Source: AP-15 sp963785565
GTDB lineage: Bacteria; Pseudomonadota; Alphaproteobacteria; ATCC43930; CGMCC-115725
DNA: 64,000 bases
Assembly: GCA_963785565.1 (NCBI GenBank)
Contig: CAWAVV010000030.1
Span: 61,054-125,053, forward strand
Direction of reading: 5' to 3'
This document shows, in pieces, positions 37,370 to 47,045 of the stretch (its first letter is position 1; every line of letters starts with the position of its first letter). The position numbers and the translations under genes are program-made. A model generated the notes under the pieces. It saw only the letters and a list, made by a program, of their open reading frames with translations, had not been told where the DNA came from and searched no databases.

Positions 37370-37884
37370 GCCATGCCTCCAGCCGCACCCATATGTGGGG
37401 CGACGCCGGGAGATCCGATCCCGAGCGCCTCCAGATTGGCGGCCGTCGCCGTGCTCAGCTCGAGCCCGCGCATTTCGGCCGCTCGCGCCGCCCGCTCGAC
37501 CAGTTTGGGAAAGCCCTCGATCCGGCTGTCGAGGCGAATCCGCGCAGCCCCGGCGCGCAGCTCCAGTTGCATCCACCCGTCGCGGCGATCGCGCCGGGTC
37601 GAATAATAGGCGAGCTTGATGCCGTCGAGCTCGGCCCAACGGATCGAGGCGCCCAGCGGCCCGGAAGCCGACAATCCGGTTTCGGTCATCTCGACCCGGG
37701 TCGCGTGGCGCAGCGCGGTGCGGATGCCGAATAACGAAAACAGCGCCGCGAGGCCGCCCAAAATGAGGTCGGCGCCGGTCCCGACGGGGGCGATCGCCAG
37801 GATCACCGCGATCGGCACGAAGCCCGCGGCGGCCCGCAAATAGTCGCCGATCATGGCCGAGCTCGGGTAGGCGTGTCGGGTCAT
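37366..37884 (-). CDS. hypothetical membrane protein
   Basis: A 172-aa protein starting MTRHAYPSSAMIGDYLRAAA. Two hydrophobic segments (FVPIAVILAIAPVGTGADLI and LGGLAALFSLFGIRTALRH) are followed by a PH-like or beta-rich soluble part (ASIRWAELDGIKLAYYSTRR). It resembles bacterial PH-domain membrane proteins; I am not certain. It overlaps the deacetylase stop by 4 bp and the ATPase start by 4 bp, so it links the glycosyl genes to the importer genes. Confidence 0.75.
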   Translation of the reverse strand: MTRHAYPSSAMIGDYLRAAAGFVPIAVILAIAPVGTGADLILGGLAALFSLFGIRTALRHATRVEMTETGLSASGPLGASIRWAELDGIKLAYYSTRRDRRDGWMQLELRAGAARIRLDSRIEGFPKLVERAARAAEMRGLELSTATAANLEALGIGSPGVAPHMGAAGGMA

Positions 37885-38735
37885 GTCGGAGCCGCATCCC
37901 CCGAGGCGAATGTCGCCGCGGTTTCCAGACCCGGGGCGAAGACCGCGCCGGCGTCGAGCCAGCACGCCGCTGGATGAGCAGCGGTCAGCGCCACCAGCCG
38001 GAGCAGGAAATCGCCCGTGGCGTCGTCCTGAACGAGGTGGTGGGTCAGGATCCCGGTCGGCTCGTCGCCATCGACTTCGCCGCAGCGGCGTGCCTGCAAA
38101 TGCCCGACGAGGCCGCCCAGCGCCGCAGCTTCGCCGATGAACCCGCGGTCCGCTTTCCAGGCAACGAGGTCGACGTGAACATTGGCTGCGAACGCGCCCG
38201 GCGCCGGCCACGCCGCGCCGCGCGGGTTGAACTGGGAGATTGCGCCGATCCCGCAGCCGGCGAGAAGCGGGAGGAAAGCCTCGGCGAAGCGGTTCCACGG
38301 CGGAGCGAGGACCGCGAGGGCGCGGGCGCCGAACAGTTCGCGCAGCCGTTCCCGGCCGGCGGCAAGATCGGCGGCGACGGATCCGCCTGAGCGCTCCGCC
38401 GGAAACTCGCTTTTCTTTGATTGGGTCGCGTGGTTGGCATGCCGCCATCCGTGCTGAAGGATCGCGATCGGCGAGGCGCCACCCGATCGCCGAGCGGCAC
38501 CGTCCAGCCAGGTCGCGAGCGCGGGGCGCGCGGCCATCGGGATGACCGCGAGCGCCACCGGCGCCTCCCCGGCGATTGCCAGTAAGCGGTCGAGGCGGTC
38601 ACACGGCGCCGCAGCGTCGTCGTCGCGCCACCACAAGGTAGCGGTCCTCCCTTCTGCTCCCCAGCAGTCGAGCTCGTTCGCCAGATCGGGCCATCGTGCC
38701 GTCGCGACTAGGGAGGCGTGGCGAAGAGTTATCAT
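37881..38735 (-). CDS. polysaccharide deacetylase family protein
   Basis: A 284-aa protein related to NodB-type carbohydrate esterases. Metal-binding features are LWWRDDDAAAPCD near residue 34 and ILQHGWRHANHAT near residue 92; the C-terminal ILTHHLVQDD provides the distal His. It would remove acetyl groups from a glycan, or acts as a lytic variant. The start overlaps nothing; the gene follows the third glycosyltransferase by 28 bp. Confidence 0.85.
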   Translation of the reverse strand: MITLRHASLVATARWPDLANELDCWGAEGRTATLWWRDDDAAAPCDRLDRLLAIAGEAPVALAVIPMAARPALATWLDGAARRSGGASPIAILQHGWRHANHATQSKKSEFPAERSGGSVAADLAAGRERLRELFGARALAVLAPPWNRFAEAFLPLLAGCGIGAISQFNPRGAAWPAPGAFAANVHVDLVAWKADRGFIGEAAALGGLVGHLQARRCGEVDGDEPTGILTHHLVQDDATGDFLLRLVALTAAHPAACWLDAGAVFAPGLETAATFASGDAAPT

Positions 38736-38763
38736 TTGCCGATCGTATAGTCACCCAGCAGCG

Positions 38764-39946
38764 TTACGAAACTCTGAAAAGCGGCGCGGCGGCGGTCACG
38801 TTGCCGATCATCCCGGCGATCAGCTGCGCGCTGCGGCGCGCCCCGGCGGTGTCGACTGCGAGCGGCGCCGGCCGGCCCCGCACCGCCCGCTCGATTGCTT
38901 CGGCGAGCCGCTCTGGTGATAGTGTCATTCGGCGCCACAATCTCGACGACGCCGCGGTCCGCCAGTCGCTCCGCGCGCAGGGTCTGCTCGGTCTCGCGCA
39001 GATCGGCGAACGGCACGAGGACGGCGGAGGCCCGCGCGGCGAGGATGTCAAGCACGGTATTGTAGCCGGCCTGGCTGACCGACACCCGGCAGCGCCGCAG
39101 CATCTGCGGAAAATCGGCCCGGTAGCGCTCGAGGACGACGCCGTCGGGCAGTTTCGCCGAGAGCGCCGCAAACTGCGCAGCAGGCAAATTAGGTCCAGCG
39201 AGCAGCCGCCAGCCGAGATCGGCCAAACAGCCGCGCCGCCGCGCCGCGAGCGCCGTCGCCAACAGGGCGCCGCCGACCGCGCCGCCACCGGCCGAGACCA
39301 ACACCTCACCGGCGCCCGCATCATTGTCGGCGCCGGCCGGCTCATCGGAGCGGCCAACATAGCCGGTATAGACGAGCCGGTCAGCGATCTCGGGGGCCTC
39401 GGGAAAGCTCGCTTCGAGGGGGATAAGCGAGGGGTCGCCATGGACCAGCACGGCGGCGAAATCATCGCGCACGCGAGCGACGATGGCGCGTCGGCGCCGC
39501 GTATCCTCGGGCGCGACCACGATGTCGCGCAGCGAACACAGCACCAGCGCCGGCGGCGGGCGTGCGCGCGCCGCCGCGATCAACGGGTCGAGCTCGAAGC
39601 GGAATGCGCGCCGGCCAAACGGGAACGCCTCGATGATGACGGCGTCCGGCTGCGCCGCCTCAAAGGCGTCGAGCAGCGTCTCGCGGCGCACCGCGCGCAG
39701 TGCGTCGTCGATCGGCCGGCCATCGCCATCGACGAGGTCCTTGAAGCCGGCGTCACGCGTCCGGATCGGCGCCAGCTGAACGACGCGCTCGGCGGCGGCG
39801 GCGGCCAGCTCCGGCAGCTTGTCGCCGCCCGAGACCAGAGTCACCCGGACGCCCTCCTTCGTCAGCGCCTCGACGAGACGGAGCGCGCGGCGCAGATGCC
39901 CGATCCCGAGCAGGTGCTGGACATAGAACAGGACGGCGCCGGTCAT
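38764..39946 (-). CDS. GT-B glycosyltransferase, MurG/COG4671-like (frameshifted)
   Basis: About 393 aa when joined. It starts MTGAVLFYVQHLLGIGHLRR, the nucleotide-sugar enzyme start also seen in its neighbour at 42401, and includes SQAGYNTVLDILAARASAVLV, the C-terminal donor-binding pattern of MurG-like enzymes. One extra base near 38926 shifts the frame; the correct end reads SPERLAEAIERAVRGRP and ends FRVS. Sugar unknown. It is the last of four glycosyltransferases in a row on this strand. Confidence 0.82.
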
Positions 39947-39976
39947 GGGGCCACGTGCGGCCGTGGCAGGACTGAC

Positions 39977-41083
39977 TTACGCGGCATGCGCCGGCCGAAG
40001 CGCCTCGAACACTGCCGCCAGACGGCGTGCGGCAGCCGACAGATCATGCTCGGCGACGACGCGTTGCCGGGCCGCTGCGGCAAAGCGGGCGCGCAGGTCA
40101 CGATCGACGATCAATTGCCGCACCGCAGCGGCAAATCCTGCGGCGTCGCCAGGCGGGACAAGCAGACCGCTGACCCCCGGCGCAACAATTTGGGCCACGC
40201 CGCCGCTTGCTCCGGCGACGACCGGCAAACCACTCGCCTGGGCTTCGAGCAAGGCCATGCCGAACGCCTCGTTGACCGCCGGCCATACGCAAAGATCGGC
40301 GGCGCCTAGATGCCGGGCGAGCGCCGCGGGGCCGAGCCCCCCGGCCCACACCACGCGGTCGCCCAACGGGGCGAGCGCGCGCGTGACTTCTGCCCGGGCG
40401 GCGCCGTCACCCACCACCTCCAGCAACCAATCGAGATCGCCCAACCGTAACAGGGCGTCGCCGAGAACCCGGTATGAGGCGAGCTTGTCGCCCGGGCGCA
40501 TCATCGCCACCGCGATCAGCCGCACGGGGCCGCCGCCCTCCGATGTCTGCGGCGCGTAACAGCCGGCGTCGAGAAACGGCTTGATGGCGATCCATCGCGC
40601 GGGGTCCGCCAGGAGCGGCAGCACGCAATCGCGATCGGTCGGATTGAGGCCGATCACCGCGTCGGCGCGGCCGATCGCATGTTCGGCGGCGCGGTGGCCG
40701 GCGTCCCAGGCGCCGCTTGCCCGCTTGGGCGCAAACGAGGCCTCGGCGACGACATAAGCAATCCCAAGCGCGCCGGCGACGCGCGGTCCCAGCCAATCGG
40801 GCGCCTTGTGGTAAATGTGGTAGGTGAACCACAGGTCCGGGGCGCTCTCCGGAGCCGTTCGGCAACGGCGCAAAATCCGCTCGGCGAGCTTTCGCCCGAG
40901 CGCCGCCAGCCGCGCTTGGCGGCGCTGGTCGCCGCGCCCTTCAAAGCTGCGAAAACGAGAAGCGAGCGCAACTTCGTGCCCGGCGCGGCGCAGCGCTGCG
41001 AGAAACAGCTGCGCCACCCGCCGATCCCCCGACGGGACCGGATGATCGGGTGGTTTCAGCGGCGCATAAAAGGCGATGCGCAT
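39977..41083 (-). CDS. glycosyltransferase family 4
   Basis: A 368-aa GT-B enzyme. The acceptor-side N-domain begins MRIAFYAPLKPPDHPVPSGD. The donor-side block EAFGMALLEAQASGLPVVAG has the GT4 E-x7-E pattern. It uses a nucleotide-activated sugar to extend a surface glycan; acceptor and sugar are unknown. It starts 11 bp after the stop of the upstream GT4, so the two are likely cotranscribed. Confidence 0.9.
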   Translation of the reverse strand: MRIAFYAPLKPPDHPVPSGDRRVAQLFLAALRRAGHEVALASRFRSFEGRGDQRRQARLAALGRKLAERILRRCRTAPESAPDLWFTYHIYHKAPDWLGPRVAGALGIAYVVAEASFAPKRASGAWDAGHRAAEHAIGRADAVIGLNPTDRDCVLPLLADPARWIAIKPFLDAGCYAPQTSEGGGPVRLIAVAMMRPGDKLASYRVLGDALLRLGDLDWLLEVVGDGAARAEVTRALAPLGDRVVWAGGLGPAALARHLGAADLCVWPAVNEAFGMALLEAQASGLPVVAGASGGVAQIVAPGVSGLLVPPGDAAGFAAAVRQLIVDRDLRARFAAAARQRVVAEHDLSAAARRLAAVFEALRPAHAA

Positions 41084-41094
41084 GGTAGAGCGCG

Positions 41095-42397
41095 TCAGCG
41101 CGCCTCGGCGAGTTCCGGAATATCGATGCGCGGGTCCGCGGCGTCCACCGGTTCGAGGCCAAAGCGCCGGGCGAGTAGATCAATCCCCGCATTCATCGCA
41201 AAGGCGCTGCGGACCCGCCGCTCGCCGGCACCACCAAGCGCCGCGCGCCGCATCGGATCACGGATCAGCCCGGCGAGCGCGCGGGCCAATGCCGGCGGGT
41301 CGGCGGGCGGCACGAGCACACCGGTCGCCCCGTCGTCGATCAGCTCGGGTATTCCCGACACTCGGGTTGCGATACAGGCGAGGCGCTGGCTCTGCGCTTC
41401 CATCAGAACGTTGGGCAGCCCGTCGCGGTCGCCGTCTTCGGTCACTTTGGCGGCGAGGACGAACAGATCGGCCCGGCGATAGGCGGCGAGCACCTCGGGC
41501 TGTGCCAGAGCGCCGCGCCACTCGATCCGCGGCGCGAGGCCGAGCCTCTCGGCCAGGCCGCGCAACGTTGCGGTAAGGCCGCCGCCGCCGATATGCACAA
41601 AGCGCCAGGCGAGGTCCGCCGGCAGCAGCGCCAGTGCAGCGAGGAGGTCGTCGTAGCCCTTTTTCGGTACCGCCCGGCCGACCGAAAGCAGTACGACCGG
41701 GCATAGCGGGTCGCTGCCGTCGCTGCCAGGCGGGCGCTGCGGCGGCGATGAAAAGCGTTCGAGATCGAGCCCGTGATAGCACAGCGCGACCCGTTCCGGC
41801 CGAGGCGCCAAGCTCGCGAGATGGGCGCGGCCGGCCGCCGTGCAGGTCACCGCCCAGCGCGCTTCGCCGAGCTTTGCTCGTTTCTCCCAGTCGGGGATCG
41901 TCCAAATGTCCTTGGCGTGAGCAGACACCGTCCAGTCGAGGCCCGAGATCAGCGCGGCGTACCGCGCGACCGATGCCGGCGTGTGCAGAAAATGGGCATG
42001 GAGATGGCCGACTTCGCTCGGCAACTCGGCCGCGAGCACCAGCGCCTGGCCAAACCGGCGCACCCGGTTTGGGGTCGGGTCGCGCCGCAGATCGGCGAGC
42101 CAGGCGCGCAGCGCCCGGCCATAGCCCGGTTGCCGGCGGGCGCGCCGCCAGCCGCGCCAGACACGCGACGGCTCCTGGTACAAATATTCCGGAAGGTAGA
42201 GCCGTGTCCGCGCCGATCGCGTCGTGCACCGGATGAACGGCGCGATCGGTCGGGTGGCGCAGCGAGACGATCAGGATGCCCAGCCCGCGCTGTTCGAGCG
42301 CCAGGATTTCCTGCGCGATGAAGGTCTCGGACAACCGCGGATAGCCTTTGAGGACAAAGGCGACACGCCTCCTGGAGGCGGCCGATCGGGGCAGCAT
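41095..42397 (-). CDS. glycosyltransferase family 4 (frameshifted)
   Basis: About 434 aa when joined. The N-terminus is RRVAFVLKGYPRLSETFIAQ, the classical GT4 start; the second part covers HAHFLHTPASVARYAALISG and the donor site EAQSQRLACIATRVSGIPEL. One extra base near 42206 separates them; the join reads TRLYLPEYLYQEPSRVWRG. It lies 3 bp after the GT upstream (42401) and 11 bp before the GT4 downstream. Confidence 0.84.
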
Positions 42398-42400
42398 GGA

Positions 42401-43627
42401 TCAGGCCCCGAGACGCGCCCGCACCGCGACGCGCCCGGCCCGGCCCCGGTCGAGCCATTTTTTCGCCAGCCGATTGACGTTCGGCATCCCGTCGAGCAGA
42501 CCCGGGATCACCGCGTTCGAGGGTGGCGGCTGGCTGGTCAAGCGACGCAGCGCCGCGGACATGACCCGCGGGTCGCGGCCCTGCTGCTCCGACAGCATGG
42601 CGACGAGGCCAAGTTCGGCGGCGCGCTCGGTGCGGATGAACTGTTCGAGCCGCGGCGCGGTGCGCGGCATGATCAGCGCCGGCTTATCAAAGGACAGGAT
42701 CTCGCAAAAGGTGTTATAGCCGCCCATCGCCACGACGCCGGCAGCGCGCGCCATCAGCGCTTCGAGCCGGGCATTGAAGGTAATGGCGTGGACGTTCGGC
42801 AACAGCGCGGCTCGGGCCGCAAAAGCCGCCCGTTGCTCGGGCAACATGAACGGGCCGAAGACGATCAGCGCCGGGTACGGCAGGTCGCGATCGTGCTCAT
42901 AGGCCGACAGCACCAGATCGACGAGCGCCTCGCCGTCGCCGCCACCACCAGGCGTGATCAGCAAAAACTCGTTCTCGACAAGCTCCTGAAGGTCCGGCGT
43001 CACTGCCAGATCGGTCGCGGTGCGCTGCAGGTAGCCGGTGTAGATCATGCGCCGGCGAACGCTGGCCGGCACCGGGAGGCCGGCGAGCGGGTCGCAGATC
43101 TGCGGCAGGCCATAAACCCAGATCTCGTCGTAGTATTCGGACAGCGCCGGGACCGCATTCTTGCGCTCCCATTCGCTCTCGAGCGCTTCGGGATCGTCCA
43201 TCACGTCGCGCAGCCCAAGGACCACCGTCGCCCGCCGGCGCTGCATCAGCTGCAATGTGTCGCGCACCTCGCCGCGCAGCCCCAAGGGCTCCTTGTCGAC
43301 GATCAACAGGTCGGGGTCGAAAATATCGGCGGTATGGCGGATGATCGAAGAGCGCATCGCCAAGGTCTCCTCGATGTCGATATGGAGGCCGAGCGAGACG
43401 TACTCGCCGTTGCGCAGCTTGATGACGCCGGGTACGCGCACAAAATCAACACGGGCACGAAAATCGAAGCTGCCGATGATCGGCGACCCCGACAGGATCA
43501 GGATGGACAGCGCGGGATCCAGCTCGACCAGAGAATGGGCTATCGCGCGGCAGCGGCGCAGATGGCCGAGGCCAAAACTGTCGTGGCTGTAAATCAGCAC
43601 ACGCCGCTGATGACGCCGACCGGCCAC
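42401..43627 (-). CDS. predicted glycosyltransferase (COG4671/MurG-like)
   Basis: A 408-aa protein starting MAGRRHQRRVLIYSHDSFG with LGHLRRCRAIAHSLVE, a motif shared with the gene at 38764. The C-terminal half contains GGYNTFCEILSFDKPALIMP, which matches UDP-sugar-binding enzymes of the MurG type. First gene of the minus-strand glycosyl run. Its ATG lies 69 bp from the divergent ABC gene. Confidence 0.85.
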   Translation of the reverse strand: MAGRRHQRRVLIYSHDSFGLGHLRRCRAIAHSLVELDPALSILILSGSPIIGSFDFRARVDFVRVPGVIKLRNGEYVSLGLHIDIEETLAMRSSIIRHTADIFDPDLLIVDKEPLGLRGEVRDTLQLMQRRRATVVLGLRDVMDDPEALESEWERKNAVPALSEYYDEIWVYGLPQICDPLAGLPVPASVRRRMIYTGYLQRTATDLAVTPDLQELVENEFLLITPGGGGDGEALVDLVLSAYEHDRDLPYPALIVFGPFMLPEQRAAFAARAALLPNVHAITFNARLEALMARAAGVVAMGGYNTFCEILSFDKPALIMPRTAPRLEQFIRTERAAELGLVAMLSEQQGRDPRVMSAALRRLTSQPPPSNAVIPGLLDGMPNVNRLAKKWLDRGRAGRVAVRARLGA

Positions 43628-43696
43628 TTACGTCCCCTCGCGCATGCCTGCGGCTTGACTATTGCATAGGGGCGCGGGTGGGGAAATGATCTTTTT
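43628..43696. promoter_or_regulatory. divergent promoter region of the glycoconjugate locus
   Basis: A 69-bp gap between the minus-strand glycosyl run (start 43627) and the plus-strand ABC gene (start 43697). Both promoters must be here or within the flanking coding sequence. No convincing -35/-10 pair stands out by eye. Confidence 0.4.
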
Positions 43697-46508
43697 ATGG
43701 AGCCTGCCGCGATGAAAGGGGTGGCGGCCGTTCTCAGCACGGCCGAGGAGGTGGTGCGACCCGCACAGGAGCGTCGTCGGGTTCTTCCCGACTGGGTCGA
43801 ACCAGCGACCGCGCCATCGCCGCCACCGCCGCCCGAAATCCCGACCAAGGACCCGACCGCGCTCGAGCCGTCGATCTACAGGTTCATTTTGCGCTTCAGC
43901 CTGCGCCAACAGATCGTCCTGCTGTTCTTGACCCTGGCGTCCTTTCCGTTCCTTTATTATTCGCTCGAGCTGCCAAAAATAATCACCAACAAGGCGATCA
44001 AGCCAAAATATGTTCCGCAGACATACTTTGGCATCCAGTTCGATCAAATCCACTATCTGTTGGTGCTGTGCGTCGCATTCCTGGTGATGGTATTGATTAA
44101 TGGTGGGTTTAAGTATTTCATAAATACTTATAAAGGCCGGCTCGGCGAGCGGATGCTGCGACGCTTTCGCTATCAGCTGTATCAGCGGATGCTGCTGTTC
44201 CCGCTATCCTATTTCAACAAGAACTCGTCTGCCCAGATCATTCCGATGATCACCGCCGAGTGCGAGTCGCTCGGCGGCTTCGTCGGCGATGCTGTAGCGA
44301 CCCCGGCGTTCCAGGGCGGTACGCTGCTGACCAACATCCTGTTCATGTTCATGCAGGATCCGGTGCTGGGGCTGGCCGCGGTAGCGCTCTATCCGGTGCA
44401 GGGCTACGTCATCCCGAAACTGCAGCGTAAGGTCAACCAGCTCAACCGACGCCGGGTCCGCACGGTCCGCCAGGTTGCCGACCGCGTCCAGGAATCGGCG
44501 AGCGGGATCACCGACATTCTCGCCAACGACGCGATCAGGCTTCAGCTGACTGGTTTCGCCCATCTGCTCGGTACGATCTACGACATCCGCTTCGAGATTT
44601 ATCAGCGCAAATTCTTTGTCAAATTCCTAAACAACTTCATGATGCAGCTGACGCCGTTTTTCTTCTTCTTGATCGGCGGTTACCTGGTGATCCACGGCAG
44701 TCTGTCGCTGGGCGTCGCTGTTGGCGGTGCTGATCGCCTACAAGGATCTGGCCTCGCCGTGGAATGAACTGCTTACTTTCTATCAGTCCTTCCAGGATTC
44801 CAAAATCAAGTACGACCAGATCGTCGAGCAATTCCAACCCGCCGGCATGATGGACGCTCGGCTGCAGCGCGACGAACCCGAAACGGCGCCGCCGTTTACC
44901 GGCGATCTCGTCGCCGCCAATCTGTCGCTCGCCGAGGATGACGGCAGCCGCGTTGTCGACGCCGTCAGCTTCAGCCTCCCCCTCGCTCAACACGCAGCGA
45001 TTATCGGGCAGGGTGGCAGCGGCAAGAACGAGCTCGCCTTAATGCTCGCTCGCATGGTTCCGCCGACGAGTGGGCGGATCACGATCGGCGGCGTCGACCT
45101 CGGCGCCCTGCCGGTCGCGGTGACCGGGCGGCGGATCGGCTATGTCGGCGCGATGCCCTATCTGTTCGCCGGCACCTTGCGCGACAATCTGCTGCTCTCG
45201 CTGCGCCACGCGCCGGTGCGCCCGGCAGAGTACGACGGCGCGGAAGCCCGCCGCCGGGCCAGGCAGTTATTTGAAGCACGAAGATCCGGCAACATCGATT
45301 TTGACATCCATGCCGATTGGATCGATTACGAGGCCGCCGGCGTCGCCGATCGCGAGGCGCTGTCGCGCCGCATCACCGAGGTGCTCGCCAAACTCGACTC
45401 GGACAGCGACGTCTACAGTCTCGGCCTGCGTTGGCGCCTCGATCCCGAAAGCGAACCGGAGACGGCCACGCGGCTGCTCGAAGCGCGTAAGGCGCTGGCC
45501 CGCCGACTGGTCGAAGACGAGATCGCCAACCTCGTCGAAACTTATGATCCGGAACGGTTCAACACCAATGCCTCGGTGGCGGAGAACCTGCTGTTCGGAA
45601 CACCGATCGGTCCCGCCTTCGAGTTCGAGGCGCTCGCCAACAACCATTATGTGCTGCAGGTTCTAAGCAAGGTTGGGCTGATCGACGACCTCGTCGACGC
45701 CGGCAAGGAAGTCGCCGAAACCATGGTCGAGCTGTTCGCCGACCTGCCCCCCGACCACGCCTTTTTTGAGCAGTTCAGCTTCATCGGCGCCAATGACTTG
45801 CCCGAATTTGCCGCGATCCTCGGGCGGATCGGCAAGGGCGGAACGGCCGCGCTCGGCAAGGAGGATCGCGCGCGGCTGCTCTCGCTGCCGTTCAAGCTGA
45901 TCCCGGCGCGGCACCGGCTCGACGTCCTCGACGAGGCGATGCAGAAACGCCTGCTCGAGGCGCGCCGGGTGTTTCGCGCCGATCTTCCGCCCGAGGGGCA
46001 GCGCCAGATCGAGTTCTTCGACGTCGAGCGATACAACGCCGCCGCCTCGGTGCAGGACAACATCCTGTTCGGCAAGATCGCCTATGGCGAGGCGGATGCG
46101 CCGTTGCGCATCCCCAAATTGCTGGCCGAGATCATCGATACTCTGGCGCTCCGCCAGACCGTCATCGAAGTCGGGCTCGACTACAATGTCGGCACCGGCG
46201 GATCGCGTCTGTCCTTGGCCGAGCGGCAAAAGACGGCGATCGCCCGCGCCGTGCTCAAGCGGCCCGATCTCTTGATCCTCAACGAAGCGACCTCGGCGCT
46301 CGACGGGCAGGCCCAGGCGAAAGTGACCAAGGGATTGATGGACGAATTCGCCGGACGCGGCCTGATCTGGGTGCTGCACCGCGCAAGCCTGACCCGCAAC
46401 TTCGACCGGGTGCTCGTCATGAGCAACGGCAAGCTGCAGGAGCAGGGGACCCCTGCCGAACTCGAGCCCAAGGGTTCGCTGATGTCCTTTCTCCTCGCAG
46501 CCGAATGA
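43697..46508 (+). CDS. atypical ABC exporter with degenerate ATPase and long insertion (frameshifted)
   Basis: About 936 aa when joined. An N-terminal leader (about 70 residues) precedes a six-helix ABC transmembrane domain; FLTLASFPFLYYSLELPK and CVAFLVMVLINGGFKYFI are the first two segments. One extra base near 44714 shifts the frame. The ATPase domain has Walker A GQGGSGKN, with Asn (45027-45029) for Ser/Thr; the Q-loop region reads IGYVGAMPYLFAGTL with no Gln; then about 280 extra residues; the signature is LSLAERQK (46209-46232); Walker B is LLILNEATSALD with Asn (46281-46283) for Asp; H-loop His is kept (WVLHRAS). Transport substrate unknown; neighbours suggest a glycolipid or polysaccharide. 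Confidence 0.85.
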
Positions 46509-46543
46509 CCGAACCGAGACGACAAGAGAATGGAGGGAGGTAA

Positions 46544-47026
46544 ATGAGCCTGAAGCAGGAATTCGAATTGTTGCGGCGGGTGCCGCTCTTCGCCGAGATC
46601 GAGCCGTCCAGGCTGAAGCTCCTGGCGTTCATGAGCGAGCGGGTCGGGTTCGATCCGGGCAAGCTGATCATGCGCCAGGGCGATCCCGCCGATGCCGCCT
46701 ATCTGATCATCGAGGGGCACGCCGAGGTCTTCGCCGAGACGCCCGCCGGGCCGGTGATCCTGGCGACCGTCGGCGCCAATGAGACCGTGGGCGAGATGGG
46801 CATATTGTGCAACACGCCGCGTAATGCGACGGTGCGCGCCAAGGATCGGCTTATCGCCCTGCGCATCTCGAAGGAGCCGTTCATGCGCATGGTGCGCGAA
46901 TTCCCCAATATTTCGGTCTCGATCATGCAGGAACTGGCGCACCGGCTCGAAGCCGCCAACAATCAGCTGCGCACCTCACTCGCCGAGGTCAAGCGGCTGC
47001 GTGAGAAGACCGGGATCGCCGCCTGA
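46544..47026 (+). CDS. stand-alone cyclic-nucleotide-binding domain protein
   Basis: A 160-aa protein consisting of a CAP-ED domain with a C-terminal helix. The start MSLKQEFELLRRVPLFAEIE matches the domain entry helix. The phosphate-binding cassette GEMGILCNTPRNATVRA keeps the Glu and Arg that contact cyclic nucleotide. No helix-turn-helix or other output domain follows. It starts 35 bp after the ABC gene with GGAGGG upstream, so it is cotranscribed and may regulate the transporter by binding cAMP or cGMP; that link is inference. Confidence 0.9.
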   Translation: MSLKQEFELLRRVPLFAEIEPSRLKLLAFMSERVGFDPGKLIMRQGDPADAAYLIIEGHAEVFAETPAGPVILATVGANETVGEMGILCNTPRNATVRAKDRLIALRISKEPFMRMVREFPNISVSIMQELAHRLEAANNQLRTSLAEVKRLREKTGIAA

Positions 47027-47045
47027 TCCGTCCGCCTGATCCGCG

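Noticed and set aside
38696..40309. 537-codon open frame on the plus strand opposite the glycosyltransferases
   Set aside because: It is antisense to recognisable glycosyltransferase genes, has no family features and is explained by GC-rich third codon positions.
42224..43669. 481-codon plus-strand open frame opposite the MurG-like gene
   Set aside because: It is a shadow of the minus-strand gene at 42401-43627 with low-complexity His/Arg/Gln composition.
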